This document shows, piece after piece, positions 1 to 6,836 of a DNA stretch of 48,578 bases; positions within the stretch are counted from its first letter, which is position 1, and each line of letters begins with the position of its first letter. Source of the DNA: JBHIBA01 sp046758845 (GTDB taxonomy: Bacteria > UBA8248 > JACPRG01 > G963555815); contig JBHIBA010000004.1 in NCBI GenBank assembly GCA_046758845.1, positions 1 through 48,578 on the forward strand, in the 5' to 3' direction. Both the position numbers and the translations under genes were made by a program. Below the pieces are notes generated by a model that saw only the letters and a list, made by a program, of their open reading frames with translations, searched no databases and was not told the origin of the DNA.

Positions 1-5
1 CTAGT

Positions 6-108
6 CAATCACCTCTCGCAAGGTGTGCGCCAAAGACGCACGCCTTAAGCGCACACACCCCCAACCGCAGTTCGGCCGGCACGCAAGTGCCCAAAAAGCG
101 CCCCCTGG
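6..108 (+). repeat. Intergenic structured repeat, family B, copy 1
   Basis: This stretch matches the reverse complement of 29899-30001 over about 100 bases with scattered differences. It contains a hairpin whose left arm GGTGTGCGC pairs with GCGCACACACC, then a second hairpin GGCAC-GCAA-GTGCC with a GNRA-type loop. At the other copy a T-A pair in the first stem is replaced by C-G, which suggests the fold is kept. Both copies lie just beyond the 3' end of a gene and in the same orientation relative to that gene. No protein is encoded. The function is unknown: it could be a REP/MITE-like element or a 3' RNA structure. Confidence 0.6.
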
Positions 109-156
109 AAAATTTCCTTCTTTCTCTTGCGGGACGACCGCCCCGGGTCAGACGGC

Positions 157-375
157 TCAGTAGCCGCCGTTATGTCCAACGGTGACCTCACCGTTCTCCA
201 CGATGACCGGAACGCGGCGCTTCCCGCCCGAGTATTCGAGCATCCGTTCGAGCGCCCCCGCTTCTTTCTTCACGTCGATGTACCGGACGGATTTGCCCGA
301 CTGAGAGAACGCCCCCCGGGCATCCGCAGTGTACGGTCAGCCGTCTTTTCCGAAGATGAGGACTTCTTGGCTCAC
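157..375 (-). CDS. Glutaredoxin-like selenoprotein with U-P-Y-T active site
   Basis: A 72-residue thioredoxin-fold protein is read if the in-frame TGA at 339-337 is decoded as selenocysteine (residue 13). The start is GTG at 375, with GGGGGA about 7 nt upstream. The order of parts is that of a small glutaredoxin: a beta strand (VLIFG), the motif KDG-U-PYT-ADAR, a helix, a strand around YIDVKK, a helix, the cis-proline element RRVPVIVENG, and a terminal VGHNGGY. The Sec replaces the catalytic Cys of a CPYC motif and the second Cys is Thr, so the protein is of monothiol type. This resembles the small 'Uxx-star' (seleno)protein group I recall, but no search was run. It lies 71 nt downstream of gdhA on the same strand. 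A normal gene caller would miss it because both halves are very short. Confidence 0.8.
300..330 (-). promoter_or_regulatory. Candidate bacterial SECIS hairpin of the glutaredoxin-like gene
   Basis: On the minus strand, 7 to 37 nt after the TGA, ACTG pairs with CAGT. Inside this, GCCC pairs with GGGC around a GGG loop at +20 to +22. The position fits a bacterial SECIS, but the loop lacks the usual G-U, so the exact fold is uncertain. Confidence 0.45.
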
Positions 376-446
376 GACGCTTTCCCCCGTGTGAAGCGGC
401 TCGAAGGCCGGGCGGTCTCTCTGAAAGATTCTACCGCAGCGGACAG

Positions 447-1772
447 TCAAGAACGGGCGAAATATCCGCTCGTTCCGAGAGACTCTATGGCCTCGACGTA
501 CCTGCGCAGCGCCAGGACGTAGGCTGCCGTCCGGTTATCGAGGTCGTGCCCTTGGGCAATGGCCTCCACTGCGTGAAACTCCTTGACCATCTTCTCCCGA
601 AGCCTGCTGTGGACTTCTTCGAGACCCCAGTAGAGGCCGCTGCGGTTCTGGACCCACTCGAAGTAACTCACCGTCACGCCTCCCGCATTGGCCAAGATAT
701 CGGGGAAGACCGTCACGCCGCGGGACTTGAGGAGAGGGTCGGCTTCAGGAGAAATTGGCCCGTTGGCAATTTCTAGGATAAATCGCGCCCGCACCCGTTC
801 GGCGTTTTTCAACGTGATCACGTTTTCCAGCGCCGCCGGGACGAGAATGTCCACATCCAGTTCCAGCAGTTCATCATTGGTGATTTCCTGGTGGTCCACC
901 TCGACCAATTTTTCACCCTGTCTACGAACCGGCCCCACAACGCCCTCGGCGTCCTTATACATCTTCACGGCTTCGGGAGCGAACCCGTCCTCACTGTAGA
1001 TGCCCCTGCGGGAGTCGCTGACGGCGACGATTCTGTACCCCTCCAGGTGCAAAAGCCGCGCGGTGTGATATCCCGTATTCCCGAACCCCTGGACGGCGAC
1101 GGTCATCTCCTGGGGCTTCAGGCCCCGCCGCCTGGCTAGATCCGCAACGATGTAGCACCCCCCCCGGGCGGTGGCGTCGTCCCGCCCCAAGCTCCCCCCT
1201 AAAGCGACGGGTTTCCCCGTGATGACACTGGGGATGTTGTGCCCCTTCATCCGGTTGTACTCTTTCGACATCCAGGCCATGATGGTCGGGTTGGTGTAGA
1301 CGTCGGGCGCGGGGATGTCGATTTCCGGACCGATGAATTCCGCGATGGCGCGCAAGTACCCCCGCGATAGACGCTCCAGCTCCATGTGGGAGAGATCCCT
1401 GGGGTCCACAGCGACGCCGCCCTTGCCTCCGCCGAAAGGCAGGTCGAGAACGGCGCACTTGAACGTCATCCAGAAGGCCAGGGAGGTGACCTCGTCCAGG
1501 TTGACGCTGGGGTGGAAGCGGATTCCCCCCTTGGCCGGCCCGCGCAACGTGCTGTGGCGGACCCGATATCCTTGAAAGACCTTCAGAGAGCCGTCATCCA
1601 TCCGCACCCGGACGGACACGATCAAAGAGGCCTCAGGATGACGAAGAATCTCGGGGACCTCAATGGGGGAATCCACGTGGGCCATTGCCGTCTCAAGACG
1701 CTGGATCGCATTCTCAAAGATGCTCTCGTCCCTGACCGATGGGGTCTCGGCCACCAAACCCGGCGCGTTCAT
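447..1772 (-). CDS. gdhA: Glu/Leu/Phe/Val-type glutamate dehydrogenase
   Basis: NAD(P)-dependent oxidative deamination of glutamate to 2-oxoglutarate and ammonia, or the reverse, in the cytoplasm. The 441-residue length is typical of hexameric bacterial enzymes. The N-terminal substrate domain shows GPAKGGIRFHP, TFKCAV and LPFGGGKGG, which hold the conserved lysines (about residues 81, 105 and 117 from the ATG chosen). The C-terminal dinucleotide fold has VQGFGNTG near residue 230. I chose ATG at 1772, about 10 nt after GGGAGG; an in-frame GTG two codons upstream (1778) is possible. The short glutaredoxin-like selenoprotein gene follows 71 nt downstream and may be cotranscribed. Cofactor preference cannot be read with certainty. 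Confidence 0.93.
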   Translation of the reverse strand: MNAPGLVAETPSVRDESIFENAIQRLETAMAHVDSPIEVPEILRHPEASLIVSVRVRMDDGSLKVFQGYRVRHSTLRGPAKGGIRFHPSVNLDEVTSLAFWMTFKCAVLDLPFGGGKGGVAVDPRDLSHMELERLSRGYLRAIAEFIGPEIDIPAPDVYTNPTIMAWMSKEYNRMKGHNIPSVITGKPVALGGSLGRDDATARGGCYIVADLARRRGLKPQEMTVAVQGFGNTGYHTARLLHLEGYRIVAVSDSRRGIYSEDGFAPEAVKMYKDAEGVVGPVRRQGEKLVEVDHQEITNDELLELDVDILVPAALENVITLKNAERVRARFILEIANGPISPEADPLLKSRGVTVFPDILANAGGVTVSYFEWVQNRSGLYWGLEEVHSRLREKMVKEFHAVEAIAQGHDLDNRTAAYVLALRRYVEAIESLGTSGYFARS

Positions 1773-1957
1773 CGTCACCTTTCCTCCCAGACAATAGGGG
1801 TCAGCCTATCCATCGACAATCCGCTCGCCGGGGCACTTCGGCCTCCCCCGGACCACCCGCCGGCGAGCCTTTGAAAACGGGGTCCGGCCTACCCCCCCAC
1901 CAAAGAAAATATCGACGCAACTCCTAATAGGTTCAATGATCTAGATCGCAAAATCGC

Positions 1958-2983
1958 TCACATTTCCACCACGACCTTCATGGCCCCGTCCCGTCTTTGA
2001 TGGAAGGTGTCGTAGGCCGTTTGGAAATCTTTCAGCGGAAACCGGTGAGTCACAAGGGCGGAGGAGGAAAGACGGCCCGAAGCGTAAGCTCGAATGGCCC
2101 TCCCGCACGAACGGTCCCCCTCGCCCCGCGAGCCGAAGATCGTCAGGTTCTCCAGGACGATCCGATCGGCGCTGACCTCGGCCTTCTTTCCGGCGGAGAT
2201 CCCCAGGAGGAGCAGGCGTCCTCCGCGCCGGAGGCATCCCAGACCCTCCTCGAACAGAGCCGGGACGCCCGTACACTCGACCACCAGGTCCGCCCCGCCC
2301 TCCCCTACGCTGGGTCCCAGGTCCTCCCGTTCGGGATGAACCGCCCTGTCTACGCCGACATCCCGGGCGACAGCCAGGCGGGCGTCATCCACGTCGGTGA
2401 TCACGACTTCTCCCGCTCCGAGGTGTTGAGCGAACTGGGCGGTGAGCAGCCCCACCGGGCCCGCCCCGAGGACCAGGACGCGGTCTCCGGTCTCAACCCC
2501 CGCCCGCTCCAATCCCATGATGGCGGTCCCGGCGGTCGTGACGAGGGTCGCCTCGGCGAAGTCCATCGCCCCGGGGATGCGGTGGAGACACTGGACGGGG
2601 ACGACGCAGTATTCGGCGAAACCCCCGTTGACGGTGTAACCGATTTGTCGGTGGGGCCAACGGCCGTAATTCAAGCAAATGGTATACTGGCCCCTGAGGC
2701 AGTTATCGCATCGGCCGCAGCCCGCGTGAGACTCGATGGCGATTCGGGTGCCCGGGCTGAAGCCCTCGACTCCTTCTCCCGCCTCGACCGCCTCTCCTGA
2801 CCACTCGTGGCCCGGGATCAGGGGGTATTTGACGCCCGGAAACGTGCCTTCAATGATGTGCAGGTCGGAGCCGCAGAAACCGCAGGCCCGCACGCGGCAG
2901 AGGACCTCACCGGGGCCGGGCTCGGGGGGGTCGACCTCGCGAAGGTGGATCTCATGGGGTCGTTCGCAGACGGCAGCCAACAT
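1958..2983 (-). CDS. Zinc-dependent medium-chain alcohol dehydrogenase
   Basis: A 341-residue member of the MDR superfamily that oxidises an alcohol or polyol with NAD(P). The N-terminal GroES-like domain has the catalytic-zinc elements CGFCGSD and PGHEWSGEA. It also has the four-cysteine structural zinc loop (CGRCDNCLRGQYTIC). The Rossmann domain carries VLVLGAGPVGLL near the middle and ITDVDDARL at the strand that selects cofactor. I chose ATG at 2983, behind GGGAGG; the open frame extends 34 codons further, but that stretch does not look like the family. The substrate (for example threonine, sorbitol, butanediol or glutathione adduct) is not determined. It stands alone between gdhA and the divergent decarboxylase pair. 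Confidence 0.88.
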   Translation of the reverse strand: MLAAVCERPHEIHLREVDPPEPGPGEVLCRVRACGFCGSDLHIIEGTFPGVKYPLIPGHEWSGEAVEAGEGVEGFSPGTRIAIESHAGCGRCDNCLRGQYTICLNYGRWPHRQIGYTVNGGFAEYCVVPVQCLHRIPGAMDFAEATLVTTAGTAIMGLERAGVETGDRVLVLGAGPVGLLTAQFAQHLGAGEVVITDVDDARLAVARDVGVDRAVHPEREDLGPSVGEGGADLVVECTGVPALFEEGLGCLRRGGRLLLLGISAGKKAEVSADRIVLENLTIFGSRGEGDRSCGRAIRAYASGRLSSSALVTHRFPLKDFQTAYDTFHQRRDGAMKVVVEM

Positions 2984-3160
2984 CGGGAAGTCCTCCCAGC
3001 CCCCCCCCACGCGACCGCTAAAGGATACTGGGCAAAATCTAGCACACGAGGGACTCTCCCTCAACCGGCCGCAGCCCATGCGCACAATTGGGTCGTGGAT
3101 CAGTTTGGAACGGATTAAGCCCCGTACGCAGCTTCGCCCACGGCTGTGTCATCATTTGGT

Positions 3161-3272
3161 GTAGCCCCGATCTGAGCGAGGACCTGGGTCCGAGCGGAGA
3201 TCGGGGCGCGCCCGGCCGCGATTTCCGCGGAGCCTGCACTGAGCGAAGCGAATGTGCTCAAATCGCGGCTAC
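3161..3272. repeat. Palindromic intergenic repeat, family A, copy 1
   Basis: A 112-bp element bounded by GTAGCC and GGCTAC. It holds two hairpins: CCCCGATCT...AGATCGGGG, then CCGCGATTT...AAATCGCGG with the linker CTGAGCGAAGCGAA in the loop. A close copy is at 11072-11203 and a shortened one at 16345-16392. It fills most of the 450-bp gap between the divergent alcohol dehydrogenase and decarboxylase genes; I see nothing else certain in that gap. It encodes no protein and looks like a REP/MITE-type element. Confidence 0.8.
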
Positions 3273-3431
3273 AAAGGAGGCAGGCAGGGGTCATTCAGCA
3301 GACTGACCCATCACCCAGAATTCAACCGGATTGCGCGGGGCATGCGTCTTTAGTATGATGCGCCCTCACGTCGGACTTCCCTCATATTTCCAAGATCCCC
3401 TAAGGCGACGGCATCGCCAGGAGACGGGAAG

Positions 3432-3932
3432 TTGAAGGAGCGCTGCGCGGAGTTGATCATTCATGGTCTGAAGGAGGCAGGCGTGAGCGTCGTCTGCGCC
3501 CTTCCGGAGTCCCACCTCAAACAGGTCTACACCAGGGCCTCGCAAGATCCCGACTTCCGCTACATCCCGGTGACCAACGAGGGAGAAGGCACCTCCATCG
3601 CGGCGGGCGTCTGGCTGACCGGCAAGAAGGCCGTCATGATCATGGAAAACTCGGGGCTCCGGATGGCCACCGAGTCCCTGGCCCGCCTGGGCCTGACGCA
3701 CGGCATCCCGGTCGTCCTTCTCATGAGCTACCGGGGAGACCTGGGCGAGCGCAACTGGTGGGGCATCCCCCACGGCATCACCATGGAGCCGCTTCTGAAC
3801 GCCCTGCGCATCCCTTACGTGGTGGTCCGCAAGGAGGAGGAGATCGTCAAGGCCATCGTGAAGGCCCGGGTCTCGGCGGACAGCTCCAAGTACCACACCG
3901 CGGTCGTCTTCAGCGGGGAGGTCATCGAATGA
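3432..3932 (+). CDS. Sulfopyruvate decarboxylase-like, alpha (TPP Pyr domain) subunit
   Basis: A 166-residue protein matching the N-terminal pyrimidine-binding domain of thiamine-diphosphate decarboxylases, in the split form typical of ComD (sulfopyruvate decarboxylase alpha) and phosphonopyruvate decarboxylase relatives. Visible marks are CALPESHLKQVY near the N-terminus, VTNEGEGTSIAAG, where the glutamate that activates the cofactor is expected (about residue 50), and GLTHGIPVVLLMSYRG. The start is TTG at 3432 behind GGAGACGGG. The stop overlaps the start of the beta gene (ATGA), so the two are translationally coupled. No coenzyme M or sulfolactate genes are nearby, so the true 2-oxoacid substrate is open. 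Confidence 0.8.
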   Translation: MKERCAELIIHGLKEAGVSVVCALPESHLKQVYTRASQDPDFRYIPVTNEGEGTSIAAGVWLTGKKAVMIMENSGLRMATESLARLGLTHGIPVVLLMSYRGDLGERNWWGIPHGITMEPLLNALRIPYVVVRKEEEIVKAIVKARVSADSSKYHTAVVFSGEVIE

Positions 3933-4534
3933 CCCGGTACGAGGCGCTGAAAGTCCTGGCCGCGCAAATGAAGGACGATCTCTGCATCGTCTCCCTGGGG
4001 GGAATCGTGGACGAGTGGCACAACGCCCGGCCCGAGCCGCGCGGATCGAGCCTGTACCTGCAGGCCCTGGGCTGCCATATGCCGCTGGCCTGCGGCGTGG
4101 CCCTGGGCCTGCCCCACAGGACGGTGATCTGCCTCGAAACGGACGGCAGCGTTCTGATGAACCTGGGGATCCTCGCCACGCTGGGCAACCAGCAGCCGAA
4201 GAATCTCAAGATTTTCGTCTTCGACAACGAGATGTACGAGTGCATCGGGGGGCCGCCCACGCACACCTCGGGCCAGGTGGACTTGGCGGAGATGGCGCTC
4301 GGGGCCGGTATCCGCGAAGCCCGGACCGTCCGGACCGAAGGCCAGCTGCGGGAAGCCGCCGAAGAGGCCCTGACCAAAGAGCGTCTCCACTTCATCGTCG
4401 CCAAGATCGAACCGGGCGCCCAGGAGGGGATCCCCCGGAAAAGGAGCGACGGGATTGAGGACAAGTACCTCTTCGTCCGCTTCCTGGAGGACTCCGAGGG
4501 CATCATCGTCATCCCCCCGGCTGCGCACAACTGA
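3929..4534 (+). CDS. Sulfopyruvate decarboxylase-like, beta (TPP PP domain) subunit
   Basis: A 201-residue protein with the C-terminal diphosphate-binding domain of thiamine-diphosphate enzymes. The magnesium/diphosphate motif appears as ETDGSVLMNLGIL followed by the VFDNEMYECIGG segment, in the place of the classical GDG...NN motif. A C-terminal stretch of about 40 residues goes past the core. It starts at ATG 3929, overlapping the alpha stop by four bases, so alpha and beta very likely form one enzyme. The family decarboxylates sulfopyruvate to sulfoacetaldehyde or phosphonopyruvate to phosphonoacetaldehyde; which reaction is used here is unknown. The Sec-containing peroxiredoxin gene follows 126 nt downstream in the same direction. 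Confidence 0.8.
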   Translation: MTRYEALKVLAAQMKDDLCIVSLGGIVDEWHNARPEPRGSSLYLQALGCHMPLACGVALGLPHRTVICLETDGSVLMNLGILATLGNQQPKNLKIFVFDNEMYECIGGPPTHTSGQVDLAEMALGAGIREARTVRTEGQLREAAEEALTKERLHFIVAKIEPGAQEGIPRKRSDGIEDKYLFVRFLEDSEGIIVIPPAAHN

Positions 4535-4660
4535 CGCGGACTCGGCAGGAACGTCTAATCCGGCCGGGGCGTAAGGATCTGCGCGTGCCGGCCCCCTTGG
4601 GCGGGCACGATAAGCCCGGCCATTTCGTCAGGATGACCTCAAAGGAAAGGAGACCGACTC

Positions 4661-5155
4661 GTGGCAAAACAAGGCTCGAACTTCTTGGACACCGGCGACG
4701 CTCTCCCGGAACTCGAACTGACATTGGTGGACGGCGCGAAGATGAAAGTCCCCCAGGACCTGGGGGACGGCTGGAAGGTCTTTCTCTTCTTCCGAGGCTA
4801 TTTCTGACCACACTGCAAGGCCCAGTTGGGCGCCTTCGCGAGGTCCATCGACAAATTGAAGGAGGAAGGAATCGGCGTCGCGGCCGCCTCCACCGACACG
4901 CTGGAGAACAGTCAAAAGGTCATCGACGAGTGGGGGGTGAATTTTCCCGTGGCCTACGGCCTCGACCCGGCTGAAACCTCTAAGACATTCGGCGCCTTCT
5001 ACGAGCCCGCCCGCAACATTCTCCACACCACCAACTTCCTGCTCCGGCCGGACAACACGGTCGCCGTGGCCGTGTACAGCAGCGGTCCGCTCGGCCGGCT
5101 GACGTGGCAGGAAGTGACGAGCCTCGTCCAGTTCTACAAGAAGCAGAGCAAATAG
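4661..5155 (+). CDS. Peroxiredoxin-like (AhpC/TSA) selenoprotein with U-P-H-C motif
   Basis: The frame runs from GTG 4661 (AGGAG 8 nt upstream) to TAG at 5153-5155 with a single in-frame TGA at 4805-4807, giving 164 residues with Sec at 49. The upstream half (ALPELELTLVDGAK, WKVFLFFRGYF) and the downstream half (PHCKAQLGAF, GVAAASTDTLENSQ, FPVAYGLDPAETSKTFG, FLLRPDNTVAVAVYS) join into a complete peroxiredoxin fold. The TGA sits exactly at the peroxidatic cysteine of the usual FFRGxWCPxC motif, and a Cys is kept three residues on. It should reduce peroxides or act as a thiol-disulfide oxidoreductase. The AhpD-like selenoprotein gene converges from the other side of a shared terminator. A pseudogene is unlikely because similarity continues unbroken through the TGA. 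Confidence 0.87.
4815..4839 (+). promoter_or_regulatory. Candidate bacterial SECIS hairpin of the peroxiredoxin gene
   Basis: Immediately after the Sec TGA, GC-AAG-GCCC and GGGC-(G,C)-CTT-GC can pair around an AGTT loop at 4824-4827, so the loop G-U lies 18-19 nt beyond the codon. Bacterial SECIS elements need a stem with a G-U-bearing loop about this far from the codon. The fold was made by eye. Confidence 0.6.
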
Positions 5156-5173
5156 TGGCGATAGGCCACGAAA

Positions 5174-5201
5174 GGGGCGCCCTCACCCAGGGCGCCCTTT
5201 T
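5174..5201. terminator. Rho-independent terminator, probably bidirectional
   Basis: GGGCGCCC (5175-5182), loop TCACCCA, GGGCGCCC (5190-5197), then TTTT. On the other strand the hairpin is preceded by AAAAGG and followed by a TTTC-like tail. It lies between the convergent peroxiredoxin and AhpD-like genes and could end both transcripts. Confidence 0.75.
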
Positions 5202-5259
5202 CCTGACGCGAAAGACCTGAACCGGCCGCGGCCCTCACACGTCTGCCTATCCTCGCGCG

Positions 5260-5272
5260 GGGGGGGGGGGGG
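5260..5272 (+). repeat. Poly-G tract (13 G)
   Basis: A run of thirteen G lies 10 nt beyond the stop of the AhpD-like gene. It is intergenic and could be phase-variable or an assembly uncertainty. Its effect is unknown. Confidence 0.9.
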
Positions 5273-5282
5273 ACGCTCCCGA

Positions 5283-5834
5283 TCAATCCGCCGCCGGCAG
5301 GGGGCACAATGCGTTGGACTCGACCCGAAAGCTGACGTTGAACTTGCTTCGGAAGTTTTCCATGGAAATGCAGGCCGTCAACTGAACCAGGGCCGGTTCG
5401 CTGAATTCCTCCTTGAGCCGGTCGAAGAACTCGTCCGTCACCTCCTGGTCGGTGTAGGTCATCCGCTCGGCGTACTCCAGCGCCAGGCGCTCTCTGGGAG
5501 AGAACTCCCCCTGCTTTCTCCAGTCCGCCGCGCCCGCCATCTTGGCCGCGCTCTGTCCGTTTTTCACTCCACGGAGCGAGTTGGTGTCCACTCAGAACGG
5601 GCATCCGTTGATCTGCGCCACCCGCACATTGGCCAGCGCCAGGAGTTCGATCTCCACATGGGGCGCATCGAAAATGGCCTGGGCCAAGTCACTGGCCGCG
5701 AACATGATGGAGGGGACGTGGGCGTAGACCTTCGAAGAGTTGAAATGGACGCCGAAATCTTCCATCTGCTTGTCAAACACCGCCCGCACTTCGGACGGCG
5801 CCTGCGTGACATCGACCTCTGAAATCCTCGGCAT
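5283..5834 (-). CDS. AhpD/carboxymuconolactone decarboxylase-like selenoprotein, C-P-F-U
   Basis: ATG at 5834 behind GGAGGAGG begins a frame with one in-frame TGA at 5594-5592 and a stop at 5283, giving 183 residues with Sec at 81. The first part ends LALANVRVAQINGCPF; the second begins VDTNSLRG directly after the TGA and continues with RERLALEYAERMTYTDQEV and ALVQLTACISMENFRSKFNV. Together these make a normal AhpD/CMD-fold protein. The redox motif C78-P-F-U81 replaces the usual CxxC; the second, nucleophilic position is Sec. The His four residues after that position in AhpD is Asn here, as in many CMD relatives. The likely role is reduction of a peroxiredoxin or an alkylhydroperoxidase activity. 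The convergent peroxiredoxin selenoprotein is the obvious partner, by inference. Confidence 0.87.
5565..5578 (-). promoter_or_regulatory. Candidate bacterial SECIS hairpin of the AhpD-like gene
   Basis: On the minus strand CGCTC-CGTG-GAGTG forms a five-pair stem (one G-U) with a loop holding G-U at +20/+21 after the TGA. This matches the expected spacing of a bacterial SECIS. The fold was made by eye. Confidence 0.6.
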
Positions 5835-6221
5835 GAGAATCCTCCTCCATCCTGAATGTTACTTTCCGGTTCCTTCCGTAGCGAGGCCAACCCGTCCGGC
5901 ATGTTGCCATTATCCACCGGTTTTGTTGATTCGCCGTGGAAAACCCAGGGGAAAAGCGCCCGTAGTCCCTGTTTTTCCAGGCTGATTAACCGAAATGCCC
6001 AATTTGGAGTCATCCACAAATTACAGTGAAGGGTTCTAGAAACCCCGAGAACCCATTGGAACGTCATTCCGTGTCGGCCGTAGGCCGCCCCGAGCACCGC
6101 GAGGGGGCTCGTGAGAAATCGTGCGTAACATCCCGCGTGCAACGAGGGATCTCTGAGACCCGTCGCGCGAGCCGGTGACTCTCGTCCAGGGTGACGGGGG
6201 CGCCGGAGACATTCCCCTCCC
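5835..6221. other. Intergenic region with low-complexity intergenic repeat
   Basis: No convincing gene. The part about 6055-6210, read on the minus strand, begins TCACCCTGGACGAGAG and ends GGAATGACG, with GGGTCTCAGAGATCCCTCG and a CCTACGGCCGACACGG segment. It resembles the common 'GTCACCC...AATGAC' intergenic repeats of GC-rich genomes. No second copy is seen in this window. The strong ribosome site of the AhpD-like gene lies at its left edge. I could not identify a promoter with confidence. Confidence 0.4.
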
Positions 6222-6777
6222 TCAGTCACCTCCTCTTCGCTGGAAGAAGGAAATAGCCGTATCGCCGAACTTTCGGGTCTCAACAAGCCGAAGGTCTGAA
6301 ACTTCCGGCGGGGATTTTTTGGCCTCGTGCTCGAGGATGGCGACCCCGTCCGGTTCCAGAAGGGAAGCGAGCCCCAAGAGCGCCTTCCCCCCCAAGCCTG
6401 AGGCATAGGGCGGATCGAGGAAAATGACGTCAAAGGTCCGCCCCTGCCGGCGAAGCCTCCTGAGGCAGGCCAGTGCGTCGCCCGGCAGAACCCGCCATCG
6501 GTCCCGCGCAAATCCGGCGGTCTCCAAATTCCGGCGGAGAATCCGGAGGGCATTGGGCTCCCTTTCCAGCAAAAAGGCGCAGGACGCCCCTCGGCTCAGG
6601 GCCTCGGCTGACAGCGCCCCCGTCCCCGCAAAGACATCCAAAAAAAGACGCACCCCCGATCGCCTCGCCCAGGATGTCGAAGACGGCCTCACGGACCCGC
6701 TCCGGGGTAGGCCGAACTCCAACTCCCTTCGGGGCGGCCAGACGCCTTCCCTTGGCAGTGCCGGCGATGATGCGCAA
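6222..6777 (-). pseudogene. rsmD: 16S rRNA (guanine966-N2)-methyltransferase, frameshifted
   Basis: The N-terminal part from ATG 6777 reads MRIIAGTAKGRR...RPTPERVREAVFDILGEAIGG. The rest, in a second frame, reads FLDVFAGTGALSAEALSRGAS...VIFLDPPYASG...LRLVETRKFGDTAISFF. Together they form a full RsmD: SAM motif I (FAGTGA) and the DPPY catalytic motif. The frames join inside a segment with T7 (6640-6646 on the minus strand) and G5 (6653-6657). Removing one base from either run restores the frame; shortening T7 gives GEAIGGASFLDVFAG, the better fit. RsmD modifies 16S rRNA at G966. Because everything else is intact, a sequencing/assembly slip or programmed slippage is as likely as a real mutation. 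Confidence 0.8.
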
Positions 6778-6836
6778 GTTGCCCCCGAGGTCTTAGTTCG
6801 CCAAGGCCATCGAATCCCGCCGCCTTCCGGTCCAGC

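Noticed and set aside
127..522. A 131-codon plus-strand open frame
   Set aside because: It lies over the minus-strand glutaredoxin-like gene and the end of gdhA and has no protein-like features of its own.
4583..4608. A hairpin CGTGCC...GGCACG before the peroxiredoxin gene, considered as a terminator
   Set aside because: No T-tract follows and the genes on either side may be cotranscribed; left unannotated.
5564..6553. A 329-codon minus-strand open frame crossing the AhpD-like gene and rsmD
   Set aside because: It is the wrong frame of two recognisable genes joined through a repeat-bearing gap; long open frames are common in GC-rich DNA.
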